Source of the DNA: Crambe crambe
Lineage: Eukaryota > Porifera > Demospongiae > Poecilosclerida > Crambeidae
Assembly: GCA_963924555.1 (NCBI GenBank)
Contig: OZ004585.1
Coordinates: 8,138,556 to 8,202,555 of the forward strand
Length of the DNA stretch: 64,000 nucleotides
Direction of reading: 5' to 3'
A model generated the notes under the pieces. It saw nothing but the letters and a program-made list of their open reading frames with translations. It was not told the DNA's origin and searched no databases. Shown here in pieces: positions 1 through 9,782 of the stretch; within the stretch, counting starts at the first letter, position 1, and each line of letters starts with the position of its first letter. The translations under genes and the position numbers were made by a program.

Positions 1-396
1 ACATTTTTTTTCATTTCAGGGAAATGTTATCTCTTTCATACAACACTGTAATGGAATTAGCTGTATCAACATGTGGTTGGAAGCTACTCAAGTGTGATTG
101 ACCACCACTTAGTGGTGTGTACAACAGCTGATTTTCCTCCTACATTGTGTAGTGTTACACATAAGGTTATATTTCAGTTGCCAAAATATTTTCACTATCT
201 CGGTCATGGTTGGACTTAGGGGTAGAGCTCTTATGCATTTAAAGGTTCTAGCGGTATGCATGAAGGTGGTATGAAGCCTAGAATTTCAACGAAAATTTTC
301 GTGGTTTTTTATTTTTGTGCTGAATCAATGCCCTTGAAATGATCAAAAATGACCATTGATCAGCAGTCATTTCCAGCTCTGGTCTGATTTGCTCAC

Positions 397-2079
397 CTGA
401 GAGAGTATCTCACCTCTCCTGTTATGACATCCACTGGTCCCTTCTCCAGCTGGTTCTTGACTGCTTTGTACAGCAAATAGAGTGGCTGTCCAGTGTGCTC
501 CTGCAGGGAATTATGCATGTATCGGTGAAATAAATTCAGCACTGACACTGGATCTCTTGAGCTAGATGATGGCACTGTAGCTGGAATAGGTGCTGTTGGG
601 ACATGGTGGAGTGGTCTTAATAGAGAGGTGGTCTCATTACAGGGTGGTCTGATTAGACGTACCATGATGTATCCTTGGAGTCAGAAGGCCAGCCAGTTGG
701 TGAGCATTCTCTCAGCTATGAACTCGAGGAGGAGCTTTGGGTTGGGATTGGACACTGTCTTCCTTATCAACTGTGTCAGCAGCTTCTTTCAGCACTCTGA
801 AAGAGGCAATAACCATCATAAAAATGGGACTAGGTGGTTGCTATGGATAGGTTCCTATGTACTTGTATATTCCTTGTCCACTTGTACGTTCCTATATATC
901 TTTGGACTCTGGTATATTATATCCCGGGGGTATATTCCCTGGTATATCTCTTGTATTTCTGGTATATCCCTTGAATATTTCTGGTATATTTCTAGTATAT
1001 CTCTTGAATATCTCTCTGGTATATCTCTTGAATATCTCTAGTATATTTCTAGCATATCTCTGGTATATTTCTGGTAATTATATTATTTCTTGCACTGTAT
1101 TATGTCCATGGAGAAAAATTTAAAGGCTGTAAGATTCATCATGGACAGTTTGTTAGTTTTGAAAAGCAGGAGGATCTTTTGGTCATTCATGAGGTCACCA
1201 AAATCTTGAATGGCTCTCTCCATTTGAGGTTTCTTGTGGGATGGAAGCTAGGAGAGGAATAAATATTACAAGCAAAGAGTTAGCAATGAATACAGAACCA
1301 TTAAACTTTAAGGATCACACAAATCTACACAAAGTTTCTTCAGACAGTTCTCCATTGTAGTATATGACTGGACATCTAATCTAACATGGTCATTATTGTC
1401 CTGATAAAATTAATTAAAGACATAGAGCAATTTTGACCAGACGATGTCTTGCTATCGATGTGTCTTGTATTATCCATGTAATGTCATATATATATGCCGG
1501 ATTCCAATCCACCTAATTGATATGGGTTTGGCTACCCGGATTGGAATCCGGGTTGGTACCATTCACACGTGAAGCGAATCCGGGTCGAATCCGGGTTAGA
1601 ACCCCCGTGTAATCGGGGCTTATGATTACTAAACAAAAACAAATAAACAAACAAACAAACAAATAAATAAACAAACAGCAGCAAAACAAAAACTGCAAAC
1701 GATCCCAAACTTCTCATAATGGTTAGACTGTCTCACACCAAATTTCTGCCCCAAGGCTACTGTTCGTTTGGTTATTTATAATTCTAATCATACTCACCTA
1801 ACTAGCACTCCCTTGCCACACTCGACTCGAGTCTCTCCAGCTCCATCATCAGCTGATCATATCTTGTGGAAGAACACAGTGCACAGGACGATAGATACAG
1901 CCACACACACACACGATGATCGGACCCGCAAACACTGGGATCAAGATGACCAGCAAGTTTGGAGTGGTACTGATTGTTATCACCCCTGCAGAAGTGCTGA
2001 AGAATCTGACGTGAACCATGACAGTGAGGTCTGTGTCTTTAGAGAGATCACCTGGGTCACTCACCTCACACAAAAGAGT
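397..2079 (-). CDS. Plexin receptor fragment: end of ectodomain, membrane span, first half of GAP domain (runs off left edge)
   Basis: Plexins are single-pass semaphorin receptors with a cytoplasmic Ras/Rap-GAP domain split by a Rho-binding domain. Exon about 1802-2079 encodes a last ectodomain strand (TLLCEV...VMVHV), a hydrophobic span (NLLVILIPVFAGPIIV) and, in the next frame, the juxtamembrane helix YDQLMMELERLESSVAREC, which matches the plexin LESrVAlECKE helix. Exon about 1120-1247 has QMERAIQDFGDLMNDQKILL (plexin LLNxKxFLLTFI). About 683-795 has NPKLLL...ERMLTNW. Exon 397-541 has GQPLYLLYKAVKNQLEKGP and ends RYSL at a clear GT donor (391-396). Oddities: membrane span and juxtamembrane helix are one GT unit out of frame inside a (GT)n run, and stops follow the helix and the MLTNWLAF motif, so this may be a decaying copy or contain an assembly error. 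The arginine pair expected after KLLL is missing. Only some exons are resolved, and I found no ectodomain exons upstream that I trust. Confidence 0.72.
1495..1700. repeat. Short interspersed repeat with inverted CCGGATT motifs and (CAAA)n-like tail
   Basis: This stretch interrupts the plexin intron between the juxtamembrane and GAP exons. It has repeated and inverted copies of CCGGATTCCAATCC-like and CGAATCCGGGT words, then an A-rich (AAACAAAC)n tail at about 1635-1690. Such a tail is typical of a SINE or LINE end, but no polymerase III boxes are evident. The family is unknown. Confidence 0.4.
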
Positions 2080-2759
2080 CTGTAGAAACAGAAATATTTA
2101 ACCATCTGTAAGCAAAGACTGCATGCTACAGCAGACGCTCCTATGTGGGGTAAAACATTCATGGTTTCACGGTTTTGTGCATGAAATCTGTTAGTGTCAG
2201 GTGTCAGAGCATAATGTGATGTAACGTAATGCATGAAAATCATGACCTTAATGTGACTAGAAATCATGCAAGCTCTTACATTATTGTGTCAGTAGACCTG
2301 AACATTGGAACACACACACTCTCGGTCACAAGGAGCAATCAACACTAGCAGTGAAGAGAAATCCTTCACCTTAAAAATAAGTTTACATGTACCATCATAT
2401 GTCAAGATATCCCATCAGATTAATTCTTAAGGTTTACTTGGTCACTCTGGGCTCAAACATCAAAAAACAAGGATTGGGGTGGATTGTCATTGTCAGGTTT
2501 AAGTCTAGAAGAGAGAGCCCTCTGGGAATTGCAAGAGAGAGAGGTTCGATAAAAACAATTGGGTGTGTCTCTAATGCTACATCACCTCCTCCAGGTAGTA
2601 GGTAGAGGAGAAGGAAGTTATCTTACCAGTCTCCAGTGGAAGAGGAAGAACAAGTCAAAGCATTGGAGGAGGGGCTTGCCCCCTTATGGTGAAATCTAGA
2701 TGAGTGGTGACCGACTGGAAGGAGTAGACACACTAAGAGTGCTGTAGTCTTAGCTTCTG

Positions 2760-3060
2760 TGAAGTAAGGTGTGGTAGACAATGAGTATGTCTCCAAGATA
2801 CTTATAACAAGCATGATTCACTAATTACTCTCCTGAATAATGTACAAACCTTTATATAGTTTTGGACCACTCATTTCACAGGAGATACAAAAGGTCCTAA
2901 CATGAATTTGGAGGGAGAGTTGCACCTAACTTCATCTCCATGAGCGATTCCAGCTTGCTGGCGTAGCCGACCCTTCACCAACCACGAGGGAGGTAGTGGG
3001 TTGGTAAGGGTCGTCGGAACACCAGAGTCGCTAATCTCACGCGCGCGCACATTATGCATG
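2760..3060. repeat. Diverged copy of the about 300-bp element found upstream of each plexin ectodomain gene
   Basis: It contains the ordered blocks GAGTATGTCTCCAAGATA, TTTGGACCACTCAT, GGAGA-ACAAA, AATTTG-AGGGAGAGTT and a terminal CG-rich CTAATCTC-CGCGC block. The same blocks, in the same order and on the same strand, occur at about 13835-14160, 32450-32800 and 57890-58215. Here the element sits immediately 3-prime of gene A unit 1, so it marks a duplication boundary or a mobile element. No coding potential was seen. The 2.08-2.75 kb stretch before it shows nothing I can assign. Confidence 0.5.
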
Positions 3061-3071
3061 AAAAAAGTTCT

Positions 3072-6000
3072 TCAACAACTATTATCTTTTTCAATTTTTA
3101 ATGCAATGTCCTTGCGATTTACTAAAGAGTCTCTCAGGGCTGTGCAGAGGTGGGTCCATGATGGTGGTTCACTCCCTTTCCCCTTGAACCATTGATCTAC
3201 GACTTCCTTCACACACTGCTTCACATCAGAAGGATTGTTTGTCTTTATGACATCGATGTCTGAGTCAGGCAATCCAAGGGCCTCTGCAAGGTCATCCCAT
3301 TCCTTTGTTATGCCCTGCAGTGCTAGCCTCACATCACGACGACCTTCATTAAAAAAATATATGATAATTATTCTATCAATGGCATAGATAATCAACTCAC
3401 TAGGAGGACCACCCTTCTGACAAGATTCAGGTTGTTTTTCTGGTTCTGAGGGAATTACTGAGAGTTCCAAAGTTGCCTGCCCTATTCCAACATCATTCTC
3501 ACAGCTGATTGAATACATTCCACTATCTGCCTCAGTCACTCTACGAAAGATGATGGTGCCATCTTCGACCTTGAATCGCTTGGTGGCTGCCCCGCCTCCT
3601 TCCTTTGTTAGAGTGTGTCGAACACCTTCATCCAATGGAGGGCAGACAGAGAATTGGACAGTGGGTGTGGTCCCAGCTGCAGCCTCGATATAATCTGACT
3701 CGAGAGTGTATTCTGGCAAGCCTGCATTGAGGGAGGAAGACAGTGAATGAACAGATATTACACAATTGCTATGATGTAACTCACATTGGACTTGGAGGTT
3801 GAATGAAGCATGACCTTTGCCGATGGCATTGGAGGAGCTGATGACATACTTCCCTGCATCTCTCCTTTTCACTTTTCTGAAGCAAATATTACTCCCTTGG
3901 ATGAAGATATTGTCTCGATGACAAGGTTGGCCATCTTCCCTGAATAAGGAGTAGTCCCTGAGGGGAGGCTCACATGATACCATCCACTGGACGTCCTGGT
4001 CACAGCCTTCCTTCACTTTCACATCACCAGGTAAGGAGTAGACTGGAGGACCTGCAATCAAGTACATCAGACATGAACACTCCACATCAATAGAACCATC
4101 TACACTGCACTTACTCAGCCCAAACCAGTACAGCCCACCATCTGGTAAAGGGTAGCTTCCATCTGGACACTTGAGTATGTATTGTTGGCTCCCCACTTCA
4201 ACCACCTTATGGATTTTTCTGCACTTATCGCAAATCAGACTAAGGTTGTACTTCATCTTTTTCTCGTCATAGCTTAGGCTTTTGGTAGCTTGCACGATTC
4301 CATCCTGAAGCACAGCTCGAACTCGGTTGCAAACTGCCTTCTTGGAGAAATCTTCGATTCTCTTAGTTACAGGATCAGGACAGCACCTCACCTCCAGGTG
4401 GGTGGTCATGAACTTGAGGGTGATGGTGTCTTCATAGATGCCAAACTGGAACGATACCTGGTCACGGGAAATCTTATCGATGTCCAGGTTCCAATTGATC
4501 TTCCCCTCTTCTTCGTGAGTGAGGATGTAATGGACGAGGACACCGAATGCTCCCTTAGGGCAATGGCCACACTCAAACATGAAGGCTAAAGACTGGATGT
4601 CTGTCTGCTTCTCCTCCAGGGTGGACTCTGAGAGGTGGTTCAAGACGCAGGGAATAAAATACTTTTCCACTTCAGCTTGACGATCGTGGAAAGGAGCAAC
4701 TATGCGCAGTTCCTTCAGGAGCTCGATCACCTCCTTAGGAGTGAGATTCGAAACTCGTGACTCAAAATGAAAGTCTACGAACGAATATATCCCCTTCTGT
4801 ACTTCTGAATCATCTGCCATGGTGCCACCTCGCTTAAAGCTATTCACGATCAGATCTGTCACCAGATTGAAGAGGGCTTGTGGTTCTTTGACGATCACGT
4901 CTTTCAGACCCTTTGTGGGGAAGTAGCGGATTTGTCCGATCCTGCTGTGGAGGAATTGGAGCAGATGGTCTACTTCTCCTTCATTAATTCCATACTGAGA
5001 AACAGCTTGAGTGAACTCTTTGCGTTGAAGAAAAGGCTGACTGGAGTCTTGGAGTTCCAGGCTAGCAAGGAGATAGCTGAGGGGAAATCGGATACGAAAC
5101 TCTTCACGAGAACGTATGAACTGGAGGACACGCGATCGAATATCTCCAAATACTTCACTCTCTTTTGTGTTATCGATAGCGAATATTGCTTGTTTCTTAT
5201 CCGGATAGGCATAAACGACCAAGTCGTCGTACTTGTGCTCCTTGATGAGTGACTTGATTTCATCATCGATTTCTGCTATCTTCCTGTTGACGACAGCTTC
5301 TTTCTTTACCTCGTCTTCCAAATCCATGTTGGTGGCTTCATCTTGGACGACTGCAGGTCCACAAACCTCTTTCACGAGGCAGTCTTTGTGGGTGCCTGCT
5401 ATGAAGACGTACGGCTTGTGCTTGGCAACGGAGGCGTCTGTCCTCATGGCGTCGATGCTGGATAACGTCTGCAGGAGAGCTTCCCTGATGGTCAGGGATG
5501 AGGTGTAGCAGTTGTCCTCACTCCCGTCTTCCTTTCGATAACTTATTCTAAAGTAATCAGTCAATTTGACATTCAAAGGGAAGAGAAAGACAAAGATGGC
5601 AAGACCAGCTACCAAAAGAGGGAGTAATTCTTGGAACTCTATCTGGCCACCTGTGTCCGACAGGTACAAAGAAATCCTATTCTCCAGAAATGGACGAATG
5701 CTCGTGAATTTTCCTTCGATTTTCAGGATCTTTCGAACATTAGCCAAAGTGCTTGGTGGTGGTGAATCATGTCGACTGCTTCCGTTATTGTACTTCGTTG
5801 GTCCTTGGGGGTCACCGACACTCTCACCCTCTTCAAATGTGACAAAACACTTCACACCCATCTGTCGCAGACAGCTGATGCCGAATTCGACTGTGTTCCA
5901 GTCATCGTTGTTGCCTATGTTGGCAGCGTGCATGGAGGCTTTGTCGTCAACAACATCGACAGCAATGATGCCATTCATGACACCAGTGGAGGGAGAAGCC

Positions 6001-8101
6001 TTCAGCAGCTTCTCTATCAGAGGAAGTTTCAAGAGTCGAGCAATGAGCGTGGATTTTCCCGAACCAGGGAGGCCTACGAACACCAGGTGTGCCAGTAATC
6101 TGTCGATGGATCCACTCCTCTTGATGTGCTTTTCAATTTGTTTAAAGAATTCTTGAATCTCATCAGACTCAGCAGGTGCTATGATAATTAAAGTATTCTA
6201 ATTATAACCACCCATATAATATCTAAACCACCAACTGTCATATATTCCAATTCCAATGCAAGTTATCAAAACTATGAATGCAACTTACCATTGTCACCAG
6301 AAGGAGGAGGGTTAGAGGAGGCAGACAGAGGGGAAGGTTCAGGGGGAGTAGCTAAAGGAAATGAATACAAAGATGAAGAATTAAAACATCATTCAGCAGC
6401 CATGACTCTTTCCCTCCACCACTAGTACCATATTCAGTTCTAACTTGAAGTACTAACTCATTTCAATGCCAACAATGCTCAAGAATGGACAAAACAACTT
6501 TAAATTTTGGTCAAAATGGGTTATTACACACCTGGCACACTCCTTAGACAATGTTAACTGTCTCACAGAGAAAGAGAAAATTTTTCTGAGCAGAATGGTC
6601 CTTACTTTAGAACTATAGCACCTTCCCTTCAAAAGTTATACCTGTTTTTAACATTAATTAATTTCACCTACTTTTAATTAACCACTAATTACTACCTATT
6701 AATTATATCTCTACTGTACTGAGCGAACACCGTTATTTTAGCTCTGGGCTATTATCTATATTTAGAACATGTACTGCTACATTATCTAATTAGTGTTAAG
6801 TGGTTGAACATCTCTATACTCACAATCAAGTTGCCTGAGGGCTGATTCACGCCTGACTAATTCTTTATCAATAGCAAGAATCTCTTGTTTATAGTTATTG
6901 AACAATGTCTCCCACCCCTGAACCTCCTCCTGCAGGGATTGTTTCCTATCTGAAGACAGGGAGGGCTGAGCAAGCTCCCTCTTCCACTCAGCTATATCCT
7001 GCACACATGGAACACACATCAGGTATGGACTGGGCCACATGCCACGCCCTTATCACACCACTGCTACACTCATCACTCACCTGTTTACAGCCCTTTATCC
7101 TCCTCTGATGGGATGCCTTCCACTGTGAGGAGTGAGAGAGAGAAGGTGAGACAACCATACAACCAACACACAAAGATAGCCATCATGCACCACAAAAAAA
7201 ACCACCACACGCACAGCATGTGAGCTACGGCTTCCAAACATGGAGAATGTGTAGAGTAAATCATCTATAAGATCAAGGGGTCCATGAGTCACTATGCCCC
7301 GCCCACTTCCCTCGGCAGACTCGTGAGCAAGTACAATAGCCTGAAAAAAATTGAGCAGGGGTCTAGTATGCAAGCCATTTGAGCTGCAAACTCCAAAGGT
7401 GGAGAATCTTCGTTATTTTTAATGCTTAATAGAGTCTAGGGGTGCATGAGTTGATGGACCTCACACACTTCCCCCGGCAGATATGTCATTGCTGAGTCAG
7501 CATATTGCCATAGAAATCGAAAGAGGTCTAGTAGCCGGTAGCAGACATGCCAGATGAGGTGTGCTCATGAAACATTGGGGCACATATGCTGGAGGTAGCT
7601 GCTCCAGCATTCCAATAAACAACCCATCCCTGCATACGAGCACCCCCCATTCTTTATACACTGTTGCTATGTAATGGCCTACTGTTGCTATGGGCCTAAG
7701 GTGCTGGCAGTGACTGTCTAGAGGGTCTTGTTGGAGATACTGGACCAACACAACAACACAGCAGCTATTTTCATAACAACTCACCCCCTGTAATTGCTTA
7801 ATAGTAAGCTTCTGGAGCCACTGTATGTGAGGAAACAAAACGAGTCACAACAACCATGTTAGAATAGCAATGGACTAAGCTAGTAGTCTAGCTATAGAGA
7901 GAGACCTGGGACTAAAGTAACAAAAGTAACTATACATTAAAGCTTTCAATGATCATATCATAGAATGAAATACAGCTGCCCTTTAGTCGCGCGCCTAGAT
8001 CTAGCTAGCTAGCTATAATCTGCGCATGTACATGTTAGCTATAATCTGCGCATGTTAAATAGAAAACCATTAAGTATTAAACTAACACCATTTGTCGACA
8101 T
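3072..8101 (-). CDS. Gene A, unit 1: coiled coil - GTPase (Roc-like) - COR-like - Ig - Ig - Death protein, 1084 aa
   Basis: Exons on the minus strand: 8087-8101 (start, MSTNG), 7785-7820, 7081-7122, 6824-6998, 6289-6351, 4115-6178, 3785-4051, 3401-3721, 3072-3343. Together they give 3255 nt with no stop and consistent phases. Residues about 1-90 are a heptad-like coiled coil and 91-110 a Pro/Ser linker (TPPEPSPLSAS). The GTPase follows: P-loop GLPGSGKST near 145, DTGGQ near 285, AGTHKD near 370. Next is a winged-helix/COR-like region with the ECGHCPKGAFGVLV block, then two I-set Ig domains (DAGKY, DSGMY motifs) and a C-terminal Death domain (WDDLAEALGLPDSDIDVIK). This architecture suggests a cytoplasmic, oligomerising signalling switch that recruits Death-domain partners; there is no signal peptide or membrane span. 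Introns at 4052-4114, 3722-3784 and 3344-3400 are 63, 63 and 57 bp and free of in-frame stops. The gene starts 300 bp downstream of the RAF-plexin fusion stop, same strand. Its Death exon differs from that of units 2 and 3. Confidence 0.85.
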
Positions 8102-8401
8102 CTCTTTCTTTACGCCCCAATCCTTGATCTCTAAAAATAGTTCTCATCCAAAAATGGAATTAGCTCCTACTACGGAGTATCTAATTATAAACCAGGATAG
8201 GACTCTGGGGAGGGGTGGGGACGGTCCCTTAATATAGATTGTCACTTGGCCACTCCCTTTCCTGTATGGCGTGTGATGAACAACAGTGACTATCATGTAT
8301 CAAAAAAGAAAAAAAAAAGTGCTAGTAAAAAAAAAAAGTACAAGGAAAATTCATTATTAATGCTGTGATAAAATCAATGAAAGTTGAGACCAAACAGTTA
8401 G

Positions 8402-9750
8402 TTAGAGTTGAGTGGATGATCCAGTCAGTTTAAGGATGCCCTCAAACTGGTGTGCTCTGTTTTGAAGACCAGCATTGCGAAGATTGGTCAAAAACTACAT
8501 ACGAGTGAAAAGGAAACAATCATTAGTTAGGCATGATCATTGTCACAGGCACAGGGAGATCACAGTGTCCCAACTGTTCTCGGGAATCTCCCCCCTCACA
8601 ACTAGCCTCACGGAGCCACGCCACGAGAGGAGTCAAGGGTGAAAGGGCTGGCTCAGCGAGACTACCTCACAACGAGGTCTACAATACTTACAGATCTTTT
8701 GTCTGTAATCATAACTCATTCAGGGTAAAGCCCCTAGCTAGAGTTGAACAGGGAAGTAGCTAATAGCCCTAGGGAATGATTGTACCGGCTCATAGTAGCG
8801 CATGGCGTATCTGAGGAGTTCACGAGTAGCACTGTCTGTGCTGAAACCTCCTGTCTTCTTCATCTGCTGCTGCTGGTACTGCATGAAGTAGAAAGTGTGT
8901 AGATCAGCACTGACTTCAAATTGGTTACTCTTTACTTTCTTTGGGGACGTATGTATGTATGCATTGGAAGACTCACTTCTGACAACTGTCTGAGGTAATA
9001 CTGCATAGCATCCTCAGGGATCCTAGGCAGCTGCTTGACGTCACGGTAGTACTTCTTGACCTTTGTCTTGTAGCCCTGGACTTCTTTATTGTATAGCAGT
9101 TTACTGGTGGGAGAATCCTGTCAGAGTGAGAGGATTAAGGAAATCATTACTCCACTGGTTAGTGATTCATCTTAGTCATACAGTCCAGAGATGATGACTA
9201 TATATTCACTTACAATGTTCAGTCTGATTTCTGCACTGGAGCATCCATCAATGAAAGCCTAAACAAATAAGATATAGTAATTGACCTCGTACATTGTATA
9301 ACTGAATTTTGGTTAGCCAAGACTGATTCATCTTTTCCTATACCTAAGACTGTGAGCTATGTACCTCATTACTCCTTCACCTGTGCCACCACTGAGAGGC
9401 AAGCGTCCACTGTGTGGGACTTATTAATGTTGAAGACAAATTCGGGGTTCTTTATCATGTTCACCCAAAACCGAAGGGAGAAGGCATTGTTTTTCCACGT
9501 ATGGACCACATCTGGGTCTGCTCCCACTGGAAACAGAACCGATCCTGCTGTCCACCTGTGAGGGCGGGGCATTCTGGTCTAGCGAGGGAGAGGACAAGGA
9601 GGAATGGTGCAGCATGTGGTCGCTCCGCAGATAGTGAGAAGGGACGTCCCCAGGAATGTAGCTTGCCTCGGAGCCTATAGCTGATACTGGTGGTGTACTC
9701 ATCCCAGAACTATGTATGTATGTATGTATGTATGTATGTATGTATGTATG

Positions 9751-9782
<32 letters not shown>

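Noticed and set aside
5566-6156. 196-codon plus-strand frame (and its copies at 25308-25898 and 46805-47260)
   Set aside because: It is the antisense shadow of the gene A GTPase exon; the minus frame has the GTPase motifs and valid splice structure.
7095-7373. 92-codon minus frame (AIVLAHESAEGSGRG...) between gene A exons, with copies in all units
   Set aside because: It has an acceptor-like start but no donor. It is not needed for phase continuity, and small exons either side already join in frame, so it is intron sequence.
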